Origin: Pseudomonas sp. GD03944
GTDB taxonomy: Bacteria > Pseudomonadota > Gammaproteobacteria > Pseudomonadales > Pseudomonadaceae
Direction of reading: 5' to 3'
DNA: 64,000 bases
Assembly: GCF_029839275.1 (NCBI RefSeq)
Contig: NZ_JAOCAH010000008.1
Span: forward strand, 186,001 to 250,000
Position 1 is the first letter of the stretch. Each line of letters opens with the position of its first letter. The notes under the pieces are model-generated. The model worked only from the letters and a program-made list of their open reading frames with translations. It did no database searches and was not told where the DNA came from. The position numbers and the translations under genes are program-made. Shown piece after piece: positions 48,753 to 59,535 of the stretch.

Positions 48753-49646
48753 ATGCGCGCCTTAGCTGAATTCATTATGCGCGGCCGTATGCAGGCCACC
48801 CTCGTGGTGGTGGGTTCTGCGGCGTTGCCGCTGTTGTTCTGGTTGAGTGCTGCCGCGGGAAGCCTGGTGCTTCTGCGGCGCGGGATGAGCGATGCCCTGG
48901 GCATCCTCGCATGGGCTCTGCTGCCGGCAATTGCCTGGTGGTATTTCGGCGAACCGCGCACCTTGCTGGTGTTGCTGGGGGCGCTGGGGCTGGCGTTGTT
49001 GTTGCGCGCCAGCATGTCCTGGAACCGTGTGCTGCTTTGCAGCGTGGCACTGGGCCTGGTGTATGGCTTGATCCTTGGGGCGGTTTTCCGCGAACCCATC
49101 GAAGCGATGGCCAGTGAGCTGAGCAAGCTCCTGCCACAGATGTTCGATGGGGTTCACCAGCAGATGTCGGTGGACGAGCGAGCGCGCATGGAGAGCCTGA
49201 TTGCACCGGTGCTGACCGGATTGCTGGCAGCTTTGTTGCAGACCGTCAGCTTGCTCAGCCTGATTCTTGGGCGTTATTGGCAGGCCGCGTTGTACAACCC
49301 GGGTGGTTTCGGGCACGAGTTTCGTGCGCTGCGACTGCCTCCGTCGCTGGCGATGTTGCTGCTGGTCGGCATGCTGTTGGGGCCCAACCTCGGGCCGCAG
49401 ATGGCGATGCTGACCCCGCTGTGCAGCGTGCCGCTGGTGTTTGCTGCGATCGCCCTGTTGCACGGGCTGGTGGCGCAAGGAAGGCTGGCGAAGTTTTGGC
49501 TGGTCGGGATGTACATCACGCTGCTGATATTCATGCAGCTGACTTATCCGTTACTGGTGGTCTTGGCCATGGTCGACAGTCTGTTTGATTTTCGTGGTCG
49601 CTTCGAGCGCAAGAACGGCTCGGGTCCCGCGAACGGTGAAGGTTAA
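48753..49646 (+). CDS. Polytopic membrane protein in the rpsR-rplI interval (DUF2232-like)
   Basis: A 297-residue membrane protein of unknown function with about seven to eight hydrophobic segments (about 15-38, 45-62, 68-84, 92-108, 155-175, 192-210, 217-240 and 250-272). One soluble loop (about 112-150) carries MASELSKLLPQMFDGVHQQM. It resembles the DUF2232 family that sits between rpsR and rplI in many bacteria, and matches the pseudomonad gene at this place. The gap to rplI is 21 bases, so it is co-transcribed with ribosomal genes. Confidence 0.75.
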   Translation: MRALAEFIMRGRMQATLVVVGSAALPLLFWLSAAAGSLVLLRRGMSDALGILAWALLPAIAWWYFGEPRTLLVLLGALGLALLLRASMSWNRVLLCSVALGLVYGLILGAVFREPIEAMASELSKLLPQMFDGVHQQMSVDERARMESLIAPVLTGLLAALLQTVSLLSLILGRYWQAALYNPGGFGHEFRALRLPPSLAMLLLVGMLLGPNLGPQMAMLTPLCSVPLVFAAIALLHGLVAQGRLAKFWLVGMYITLLIFMQLTYPLLVVLAMVDSLFDFRGRFERKNGSGPANGEG

Positions 49647-49667
49647 AAGTTAAGAGGTAAGACCCAA

Positions 49668-50114
49668 ATGGAAGTCATCCTGCTGGAAAAAATCGCCAAT
49701 CTGGGCAACCTGGGCGACAAAGTGAACGTCAAGGCTGGTTACGGCCGTAACTTCCTGCTGCCGCAAGGCAAGGCCACTGCTGCTACCGCTGCGAACATCG
49801 CTGCGTTCGAAGCACGTCGCGCCGAGCTGGAAAAACTGGCTGCCGAGAAGAAGGCTTCGGCCGAATCCCGCGCTGCTCAGCTGGCTGAACTGGAAGTCAC
49901 CATCACCGCTACCGCGGGCGATGAAGGCAAACTGTTCGGTTCGATCGGTACCCACGACATCGCTGACGCCCTGACCGCCTCCGGCGTTGAAGTGGCCAAG
50001 GCTGAAGTTCGTCTGCCGAACGGCACCATTCGCCAGGTTGGCGAATACGACGTCGCACTGCACCTGCACACCGACGTTGAAGCTACCGTCAAGGTGGTTG
50101 TGGTCGCTGCCTAA
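49668..50114 (+). CDS. rplI: 50S ribosomal protein L9
   Basis: Two-domain protein joined by a long helix that projects from the 50S subunit and helps keep reading frame. The 148-residue sequence has the N-terminal RNA-binding domain [26 protein letters not shown] stretch with [13 protein letters not shown], the connecting helix (about 40-75) and the C-terminal domain with [17 protein letters not shown] strong terminator follows 103 bases later. Confidence 0.98.
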   Translation: MEVILLEKIANLGNLGDKVNVKAGYGRNFLLPQGKATAATAANIAAFEARRAELEKLAAEKKASAESRAAQLAELEVTITATAGDEGKLFGSIGTHDIADALTASGVEVAKAEVRLPNGTIRQVGEYDVALHLHTDVEATVKVVVVAA

Positions 50115-50217
50115 GAGCCCGTCCATGATCGGCTGGGCTCTGCCTCGCGAGATCATGAACAGACCCTGAGCGATCCGACCAGCACGCTTGCACTTAGGTG
50201 CTAGGCTGCTGACAATC

Positions 50218-50258
50218 GGGCACGGCATTGCGCAAGCGATGCCGTGCCCTTTGTTTTT
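50218..50258 (+). terminator. Intrinsic terminator of the rpsF-rplI operon
   Basis: GGGCACGGCAT (50218-50228) and ATGCCGTGCCC (50239-50249) form an 11-base-pair stem with further pairs inside, then TTTGTTTTT. It ends only 29 bases before the dnaB start. Confidence 0.93.
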
Positions 50259-50287
50259 CAATGCCCCCGATTTTTACCCAGAGCCTT

Positions 50288-51682
50288 ATGAACGACATCA
50301 GCATTCCAGAGCAGTACGACCTGCAAACCTCCGCCCTGAAGGTGCCGCCGCACTCGATCGAGGCCGAGCAGGCGGTGCTGGGGGGCTTGATGCTCGACAA
50401 CAATGCCTGGGAGCGCGTGCTGGATCAGGTGTCCGATGGGGACTTCTACCGGCATGACCACCGCCTGATTTTCCGCGCCATTTTCAAACTGGCCGAGCGC
50501 AACCACCCGTTCGACGTGGTGACCCTGTCCGAGCAGTTGGACAAGGAAGGCCTGCTGTCCCAGGTGGGCGGCATGGCGTACCTCGGCGAGCTGGCCAAGA
50601 ACACGCCCTCGGTGGCCAACATCAAGGCCTATGCGCAGATCATTCGTGAGCGCGCCACCCTGCGCCAGCTGATCGGCATCAGCACCGAGATCGCCGACAG
50701 CGCCTACGCCCCCCAGGGCCGTACCGGCGAAGAAATCCTCGATGAGGCCGAGCGGCTGATCTTCCAGATCGCCGAAGCGCGGCCGAAGACCGGTGGCCCG
50801 GTGGGGATCAACGACATCCTGGTCAAGGCCATCGACCGCATCGACTCGCTGTTCAACGCGGGGGATGCCATCACCGGTCTGTCCACCGGCTTCTCCGACC
50901 TGGATGACCTGACCAGCGGCCTGCAGCCGGCGGACATGATCATCGTCGCCGGCCGTCCTTCCATGGGTAAGACCACGTTCGCCATGAACCTGGTGGAAAA
51001 CGCCCTGATGCGCAGCGACAAGTCGATCCTGGTCTACTCGCTGGAGATGCCCTCGGAATCCATCGTGATTCGTATGCTCGCCTCGCTGGGCCGCATCGAC
51101 CAGACCAAGGTGCGTTCCGGTCGCCTGGACGACGACGATTGGCCGCGACTGACCTCGGCGGTCAACCTGCTCAATGACCGCAAGCTGTTCATCGACGACA
51201 CCGCCGGTATCTCGCCGTCGGAAATGCGCGCGCGTACGCGACGCCTGGCCCGCGAGCACGGCGAAATCGGCCTGATCATGGTCGACTACCTGCAGCTCAT
51301 GCAGATCCCGGGGTCCAGCGGTGACAACCGGGTCAACGAGATTTCCGAAATCTCGCGCTCGCTCAAGGCCCTGGCCAAGGAATTCAACTGCCCGGTCATT
51401 GCCCTGTCCCAGCTCAACCGGGGCCTGGAGCAGCGCCCCAACAAACGCCCGATCAACTCCGACTTGCGTGAATCCGGAGCGATCGAGCAGGACGCCGACA
51501 TCATCATGTTCGTGTACCGCGACGAGGTGTATCACCCCGAGACCGAGTACAAGGGCGTGGCCGAGATCATTATCGGCAAGCAGCGTAACGGTCCGCTGGG
51601 TACCGCGCGCCTGGCCTTCCTCGGCAAATACTCGCGCTTCGAGAACCTGGCGCCGGGCAGCTACCAGTTCGAAGACGAGTAA
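50288..51682 (+). CDS. dnaB: Replicative DNA helicase DnaB
   Basis: Hexameric 5'-3' helicase of the replication fork. The 464-residue protein has an N-terminal domain that meets the primase (IEAEQAVLGGLMLDNNAWE), a linker and a RecA-like domain with Walker A AGRPSMGKTTFAMN (about residues 221-234), Walker B LIMVDYLQLM and QLNRGLEQRPNKRP. No intein is present. The start at 50288 (MNDISIPEQYDLQ) gives the normal Pseudomonas length; the upstream in-frame extension runs through the terminator. Confidence 0.98.
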   Translation: MNDISIPEQYDLQTSALKVPPHSIEAEQAVLGGLMLDNNAWERVLDQVSDGDFYRHDHRLIFRAIFKLAERNHPFDVVTLSEQLDKEGLLSQVGGMAYLGELAKNTPSVANIKAYAQIIRERATLRQLIGISTEIADSAYAPQGRTGEEILDEAERLIFQIAEARPKTGGPVGINDILVKAIDRIDSLFNAGDAITGLSTGFSDLDDLTSGLQPADMIIVAGRPSMGKTTFAMNLVENALMRSDKSILVYSLEMPSESIVIRMLASLGRIDQTKVRSGRLDDDDWPRLTSAVNLLNDRKLFIDDTAGISPSEMRARTRRLAREHGEIGLIMVDYLQLMQIPGSSGDNRVNEISEISRSLKALAKEFNCPVIALSQLNRGLEQRPNKRPINSDLRESGAIEQDADIIMFVYRDEVYHPETEYKGVAEIIIGKQRNGPLGTARLAFLGKYSRFENLAPGSYQFEDE

Positions 51683-51745
51683 CCCCGCGACAGGCTGATG
51701 CGCGCGGCGTCTTTTCAGGCAGGATTGCCTGGCTCAGATCAATGA

Positions 51746-51787
51746 AAACGGGCGTCCAGTGGGTACACTGGGCGCCCGTTTCGTTTC
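51746..51787 (+). terminator. Terminator after dnaB
   Basis: AAACGGGCGTCCAGTG (51746-51761) and CACTGGGCGCCCGTTT (51766-51781) form a 16-pair stem with one wobble pair and a four-base loop, then CGTTTC. It ends 13 bases before the alr start. Confidence 0.85.
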
Positions 51788-51800
51788 AGGACGTTCTGTC

Positions 51801-52880
51801 ATGCGCCCGCTCGTCGCCACCATCGATCTCACCGCCATCCGCGACAACTATGCGCTGGCCAAGCGCTGTGCGCCGGGCCGCCAGGCCTTCGCCGTGGTCA
51901 AGGCCAATGCCTATGGCCATGGCGTGCGGGAAGTGGTGACGGCGCTGCATGACGAGGCCGACGGCTTCGCGGTCGCCAGCCTGGAGGAAGCCGCCGCGGT
52001 GCGGGCGCTGCACGCCGACGCGAGAATCCTGTTGCTGGTAGGGTGTTTCGAGGCCGCCGAGTACCCGTTGGCGGCGCAGATGAAGCTGGATGTCGTGGTC
52101 CAGGGCGAACAGCAGGCGCAGCAACTGGTGTCGGCCGCGTTGGCGCAGCCGTTGAATGTCTGGCTCAAGTTCGACAGCGGCATGCACCGCCTGGGGTTCG
52201 AGGCCGCGTCATTGCGTGACTGGCATGCCCGGTTGGCGGGCGCGCAGCAGGTGGCCGAGCTCAACCTGATCAGCCACTTCGCCTGTGCCGACGAGCAGGG
52301 CCACAGCCTGACCGAGGCGCAGCTGGAGGGCTTTCTCGATCTGCTCGACCTGGATTTCGACCAGCGCACGCTGGCCAATTCGGCGGCGATTCTGATGATT
52401 CCCGCCGCCCATATGGATTGGGTTCGGCCGGGCATCATGCTCTATGGCGCCAGCCCTTTCGCCGACCGCAGTGCCGCTGACCTGGGCCTGAAGCCGGTGA
52501 TGCGCCTGAACGCCGCGCTGATCGCGATTCGCGATGTGGCTGCCGGCGAGAGCGTGGGCTATGGCGCCACCTGGGTCGCCGAGCGCGATGCGCGTATTGG
52601 CACCGTGAGCTGCGGTTACGCCGACGGTTATCCCCGGCACGCGCCCTCCGGCACGCCGGTGGTGATCAACGGTCAGCGCGTGCCCCTGGTTGGCCGGGTG
52701 TCGATGGACATGCTGGCGGTCGATCTCACCGACCTGCCCGACGCCCGGGTGGGGGATGCGGTGGAACTGTGGGGCGAGCAATTGCCGGTGGACGAAGTGG
52801 CCCAGGCGGCCGGCACCATCGGCTACGAGCTGCTGACCCAGGTCACCGCCCGCGTACCCCGGCGCTACTACAACGGCTGA
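51801..52880 (+). CDS. alr: Alanine racemase
   Basis: PLP enzyme that makes D-alanine for peptidoglycan. The 359-residue protein has the PLP lysine in VVKANAYGHG (about residue 33), the barrel segment FDSGMHRLGF, and the catalytic tyrosine region VGYGATW (about 254). RVSMDMLAVDLTDLP closes the C-terminal domain. The ATG at 51801 aligns with the MRPLVATIDL start of homologs. Its stop is seven bases from the stop of the convergent diguanylate cyclase gene, with no terminator between. Confidence 0.95.
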   Translation: MRPLVATIDLTAIRDNYALAKRCAPGRQAFAVVKANAYGHGVREVVTALHDEADGFAVASLEEAAAVRALHADARILLLVGCFEAAEYPLAAQMKLDVVVQGEQQAQQLVSAALAQPLNVWLKFDSGMHRLGFEAASLRDWHARLAGAQQVAELNLISHFACADEQGHSLTEAQLEGFLDLLDLDFDQRTLANSAAILMIPAAHMDWVRPGIMLYGASPFADRSAADLGLKPVMRLNAALIAIRDVAAGESVGYGATWVAERDARIGTVSCGYADGYPRHAPSGTPVVINGQRVPLVGRVSMDMLAVDLTDLPDARVGDAVELWGEQLPVDEVAQAAGTIGYELLTQVTARVPRRYYNG

Positions 52881-52887
52881 CGTCCTG

Positions 52888-54798
52888 TCAGAGGCCGCTG
52901 TTCACCTTGATCACGTCCAGGCGCAGGCGTTCGCTGGTGCTCAGCTCGCCGTCTTCGCCGCACACCGCCGAGCCCGATCGACCACGGGCCTTGACCTTGT
53001 ACAGGGCTTCGTCGGCCGCCTTGTAGAGGCTGTTGAAGTGCCGGGCGTGCTCGGGGTAGAGCGCGGCGCCGATGCTGATGGTCACGGTCAGGCGCTCGGC
53101 CCCGTAGAGCACGGGCTGCGACAGGGCCTGCAGCAGGCGGGCGGCGATTTCCCGGGCGTGGGATTCCGCGTCGTCACCGCAGATCAGCACCGCGAATTCG
53201 TCACCGCCCAGGCGGGCAACGGCGTCGCCGCCGCGCACATGCTCGCGCAGGCGCTTGGCGATCACCTGCAGCATCAGGTCGCCGGCGTCATGGCCATAGC
53301 GGTCGTTGATCGGTTTGAAATGGTCCAGATCGATCAGCAGCAAGGCCACGGACTGGGCGTGCCGCTCGGCGTTGGCCAGGGCCGATTCGCACCGTTCGAT
53401 CAGGTAGCGCCGGTTCGGCAGCTCCGTCAGCGGGTCGTGAAAGGCCGCGTGCTCGAGCGCCTGCTCGCGCAGGGACAGGCGGGCATTGGCACTGGCCAGC
53501 TCGGCGGTCCGCTGTGCCACGGCGTTCTGCAGTTCATCGGCACTGGCCTGCATCTGGCTCAGGCGCGCACTCTTCTCGCGGTCGGCCTGCTCCATGGCGG
53601 CGGATTTTTCCTGCTTGAGCATCTGGATGCGGTAGGCCAGGGCGAACGAGAAGAGGATGGCCTCGGCGGCAATGGCCAGGGGGAACAGGTAGGCGGTGGA
53701 CTCGCCCGGCTGAATCACGCCGGCGGCGCGCAGCAACAGCACCACGAAGCTCAGCAGCACGGTGCCGTAGCCCAGCAGGTAGAACAGCGCCGGGGTGAAA
53801 CCCTGGCGCCAGCGGATGATGGCGCAGAGCAGCAGGGTGGGCACCGTGACGATGGGAATCAGGCCGATCACCATGCCACTGGCGCTGCGGTAGCCGGCCA
53901 GGTTCATGGCCAGCGCGACCAGGTACAGCGCACAGCAGCCGTTGAGGATCTGGTGGGGGATGCGCAGGCTGTGGCGGGTGTAGAGCAGTTCCTGAGCGAA
54001 CCGCAACATACCCAGGCTGACGAGGATCGGCAGGCTGATGCGGTCCAGCCAGACCGGCACCGGGCTGCCCGGCCACAGGTACTGGGCGCCGTGTCCGCTC
54101 ATGCTGGCGATGAACACCAGGGAAGCCGCCATGGTCAGCACGTACCAGAAGTACGCCGGTTGCCGCAGGGCGATCAGAATGAACAGGTTGTACAGCAGCA
54201 GGGCGAGGATCATCCCGTAGATCATGCCCAGGATCAGGTGCTCGTGTTTGGCCTGGTGCTCCAGGTCATGCAGCTGCCAGGCGCGCAGGGGGAAGGAGTT
54301 TCCGGCCGGGTCGAAGGTGCGCAGGTAGACGGTCAGGGGCTGCTCGCCCAGTTCGGGCAGGCGAAACACGGCGCGTCGGTAGTCGTGGTCGCGCCCCTCG
54401 GCATAGGGCACGCGTTCACCGGCCTGGCGGGCCAGCCACTGGCCCTGTTCAGCGGGGAGGAAGACCTGCAGGTCGAGCAGGGTGACCGAGCCCACTTCAA
54501 GCCACCATTCCGGCGGGGCGTCGGCGCTGCGCTGCAACGTGACCTTGATCCACCAGGGGTTCGGGCTCTGGCCGACGCTGGTACGCCCGGCCGCGGGCTG
54601 GAAGCGCGCCTGCACGTCCGGGGCGTTCAGGTCGGCGATGTTCAGCTGACCACCGGTGTCTTCCAGCAGTTCGATGTCAGCGTTCAGCACCTGGCCGCTA
54701 CTGTCGGCGGTCAGGACGAGGGCGTGGGACTGGCCGGTGAGGCACAGCAGGCTCAGCAGCAGAAAGAGGGACGGAACGAGACGCTGCACCGCATACAT
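52888..54798 (-). CDS. 7TMR-DISM diguanylate cyclase (copy A)
   Basis: A 636-residue membrane enzyme predicted to make c-di-GMP. Domains: signal peptide (about 1-28), periplasmic 7TMR-DISMED2 sensor (about 30-165), seven-helix DISM region (about 180-385), coiled coil (about 390-450) and GGDEF domain (about 455-620). The active site GGDEF is intact, and RGGD five residues upstream forms an inhibitory site. It resembles the P. aeruginosa nutrient-dispersion cyclase NicD in layout and place beside alr. The start at 54798 gives the signal peptide; the frame extends 16 codons further. A close paralogue lies upstream. Confidence 0.88.
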   Translation of the reverse strand: MYAVQRLVPSLFLLLSLLCLTGQSHALVLTADSSGQVLNADIELLEDTGGQLNIADLNAPDVQARFQPAAGRTSVGQSPNPWWIKVTLQRSADAPPEWWLEVGSVTLLDLQVFLPAEQGQWLARQAGERVPYAEGRDHDYRRAVFRLPELGEQPLTVYLRTFDPAGNSFPLRAWQLHDLEHQAKHEHLILGMIYGMILALLLYNLFILIALRQPAYFWYVLTMAASLVFIASMSGHGAQYLWPGSPVPVWLDRISLPILVSLGMLRFAQELLYTRHSLRIPHQILNGCCALYLVALAMNLAGYRSASGMVIGLIPIVTVPTLLLCAIIRWRQGFTPALFYLLGYGTVLLSFVVLLLRAAGVIQPGESTAYLFPLAIAAEAILFSFALAYRIQMLKQEKSAAMEQADREKSARLSQMQASADELQNAVAQRTAELASANARLSLREQALEHAAFHDPLTELPNRRYLIERCESALANAERHAQSVALLLIDLDHFKPINDRYGHDAGDLMLQVIAKRLREHVRGGDAVARLGGDEFAVLICGDDAESHAREIAARLLQALSQPVLYGAERLTVTISIGAALYPEHARHFNSLYKAADEALYKVKARGRSGSAVCGEDGELSTSERLRLDVIKVNSGL

Positions 54799-54922
54799 CC
54801 TGTAAGACTCGAGGCAGAGGGGGAAGTATTGTGCACTTTCGTGCAAATAACCAACTACCGGCGAGCGGATCGGTGTCGCACAGGGAGGAGGGCGGCTGGC
54901 CGGGGCGCCAGCCGTGAAGGGG

Positions 54923-56836
54923 CTAGTCCTGGGAAAGGAGCCCGCTGGGCACGTTCAGGACGTCCAGATCGAGGCGCTTGGCGCTGCTCAGCCCGCCGTC
55001 CTCGCCGCAGATCGCCGAGCCTGAGCGGCCGCGCGCCTTGACCTTGTAGAGCATCTCGTCGGCCGCCTTGTACAGGGTGCTGAAGGTGGCCGCGTGCTGG
55101 GGATAGAGTGCTACGCCGATGCTGATGGTGACGGTCAGGCGTTCGGCGCCGTAGCACACCGGTTGCGCCAGCTCCGCGAGCAGCCGGCCGGCGATCTCCC
55201 GGGCATGGGGCTCGGCATCCGGGCCGCCGATCAGTACGGCGAACTCGTCACCTCCCAGGCGTGCCACGGTATCGCCGGCGCGCACCTGGTGGCGCAGGCG
55301 CTGGGCCAGGGTCTGCAGCATCTGGTCGCCGGCCTGATGGCCATAGCGGTCATTGATCGGTTTGAAGTGATCGAGGTCGATCAGCAGCAGGGCAATGGAC
55401 TGCCCATGCCGTTTGGCATCCGCCAGGGCCGCCTCGCAGCGCTCGATCAGGTAGCGGCGGTTGGGCAGGTCGGTCAGCGGGTCGTGAAAGGCGGCGTGTT
55501 CCAGCTCTCGTTCGCGCTGGCGCAGGCGCTCGTTGGTCGCTGCCAGCTCGGCGGTGCGCAGGGTGACCGATTGCTGCAGTTCCAGGGCGTTGGCCTGGGC
55601 CTGGGCCAGGCGCGCGGTTTTCTCGCGGTCCACCTGTTCCAGCGCGGCGGATTTCTCCTGTTTGAGCGTCTGGATGCGGTAGGCCAGGGCGAAGGAAAAC
55701 AGGATCGATTCGGCAGCCACGGCGATGGGGAATACGTACGCGTTCAGCGCCGAAGGCTGCAGGGCGCCGGTGGTGCGCAGCAGCAGCACGCCGATGCTGC
55801 CGAGCACCAGGCCGTAGCCGCAGAGGTACAGCAGCGCGGGGAAGAACCCCTGGCGCCAGCGGATCAGGGCACTGCCCAGGGCGGCGGGAATACTGGTCAG
55901 CGACAGCGCGGCGATGGTCCAGGCGGCCAGGTGGCGCTGCCCGAAGGCATCCAGGGCGATGGCGATCAGGTACACCACGCAGGCCATGGTTAGCAGGTGG
56001 TGCGCCCAGCGAACATGGCGGCGGGTCTGCAGCAGGGTCTGGGTGAAGCGCGAGGCGCACAATCCCCAGAGCGACGGCAGGGTGATGCGATCCAGCCAGA
56101 ACGGCACGGCGCCGCCGGGCCAGAGGTATTGGAAGCCATGCCCGGTCATGCTCATGATGAACACCAGGGCGAAGGCGGTGGTCAGCACATACCAGAAGTA
56201 GGCGCTGTCGCGAAGGCTGAACAGGATGAACAGGTTGTACAGCAGCAGGGCGAGGATCACCCCGTAGATCAGCCCCAGACCCAGGTTTTCCTGGGTGGCC
56301 AGCATGTCGATGTCTTCGCGTTGCCAGAGCCGCAGGGGGAAGGAATTGCCGGCGGGGTCATAGGTGCGCAGGTAGAGGGTCAGGGGCTGGTCCAGGGCGG
56401 GAAGCTGGAACACGGCGCGCCGGTAGGGGTGGTCGCGTCCTTCGGAGAACCCCACCACTTCGCCGGCCTGGCGCGTCTGCCAGCCGTTCTGGGCATCCGG
56501 AAGAAACACTTGCAGGTCGAGCAGCGTGACCGCGCCGACTTCGAGCCACCAGTGCCGCAGGCTGTCTTCGCCGGGCTGCAGCTCGATCTTGACCCACCAG
56601 GGGTTGCGGCTCTGGCCGACACTGGCTCGGCCGTTGGCGGGCTGGAAACGTTCCTGGACGGCCGGGTCGGCCATGTCTGCGATGCTGAGGCGGCCGCCGA
56701 CGTCTTCCAGCAGTTCGATCTGCTGGTTGATCGACAGGCCGCTGCTGGTCGGGGTCAACGTCACCGGAGCAGCGAAGGCCAGGCCCGTGCACAGGCTCAA
56801 CAACAGCGTGATGTAAGAAGTTAAGCGCGGCACCAC
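54923..56836 (-). CDS. 7TMR-DISM diguanylate cyclase (copy B)
   Basis: A 637-residue paralogue of the neighbouring cyclase with the same layout: signal peptide (VPRLTSYITLLLSLCTGLAF), DISMED2 sensor, seven helices, coiled coil and GGDEF domain with intact GGDEF and an RAGD inhibitory site. The GGDEF halves of the two proteins align almost without gaps and are mostly identical, while sensor domains differ more. The GTG start at 56836 follows AGGAAG and makes its length match copy A; a second GTG lies one codon in. The 124-base gap to copy A allows one transcript. Confidence 0.87.
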   Translation of the reverse strand: MVPRLTSYITLLLSLCTGLAFAAPVTLTPTSSGLSINQQIELLEDVGGRLSIADMADPAVQERFQPANGRASVGQSRNPWWVKIELQPGEDSLRHWWLEVGAVTLLDLQVFLPDAQNGWQTRQAGEVVGFSEGRDHPYRRAVFQLPALDQPLTLYLRTYDPAGNSFPLRLWQREDIDMLATQENLGLGLIYGVILALLLYNLFILFSLRDSAYFWYVLTTAFALVFIMSMTGHGFQYLWPGGAVPFWLDRITLPSLWGLCASRFTQTLLQTRRHVRWAHHLLTMACVVYLIAIALDAFGQRHLAAWTIAALSLTSIPAALGSALIRWRQGFFPALLYLCGYGLVLGSIGVLLLRTTGALQPSALNAYVFPIAVAAESILFSFALAYRIQTLKQEKSAALEQVDREKTARLAQAQANALELQQSVTLRTAELAATNERLRQRERELEHAAFHDPLTDLPNRRYLIERCEAALADAKRHGQSIALLLIDLDHFKPINDRYGHQAGDQMLQTLAQRLRHQVRAGDTVARLGGDEFAVLIGGPDAEPHAREIAGRLLAELAQPVCYGAERLTVTISIGVALYPQHAATFSTLYKAADEMLYKVKARGRSGSAICGEDGGLSSAKRLDLDVLNVPSGLLSQD

Positions 56837-57149
56837 GGACTTCCTGCTGTCGAGAGACGTTTTTTCGCGAGTATAGGCACAAGTCAGTGACAGATCACAG
56901 ACGCTGATCGCTGCCCCGTCAAGTCTTCCAGGGCGCCGGCGCTCTAGGGCGCGCTGCCGAATCGGCGGCATCGTGGGGTTGTTTGTCGGGCGCGGTTCCG
57001 AGCCCCTTGAGAAAACAGTGTGGGCGGCCAGGGAGACGTGTTTCGGGGCACTGGGTGCGATCCCCGTTAAACCCAGCGTTATCGTCGGATTTGGTTAATT
57101 TTTGTGCTATATTCCGCGCCCGTTGAAATTCCTGATCCGGTCACCCGTC
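56837..57149 (+). promoter_or_regulatory. Divergent 313-base region with ygiQ promoter
   Basis: No gene is seen here. An extended -10 element, TGCTATATT (57105-57113 region), lies 37 bases before the ygiQ start, and the surrounding 57085-57115 stretch is AT rich. Nothing else stands out apart from GC-rich sequence near the cyclase start. Confidence 0.5.
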
Positions 57150-59471
<2,322 letters not shown>

Positions 59472-59487
59472 GCCGGTCGCTGACAGC

Positions 59488-59519
59488 AACGCCCCTCTCT
59501 GCAGAGGGGCGTTCTTTTA
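59488..59519. terminator. Bidirectional terminator between ygiQ and the Hsp70-like gene
   Basis: AACGCCCCTCT (59488-59498) and AGAGGGGCGTT (59503-59513) are perfect arms with a four-base loop, followed by CTTTTAT on the plus strand. Confidence 0.88.
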
Positions 59520-59535
59520 TCGGGCAGGCGACTGA

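Noticed and set aside
50288..51682. Possible intein in dnaB
   Set aside because: The 464-residue protein has continuous helicase motifs and no insertion.
53038..55041. 667-codon plus-strand open frame opposite the cyclase genes
   Set aside because: It crosses the boundary of two well-supported genes and has shadow composition.
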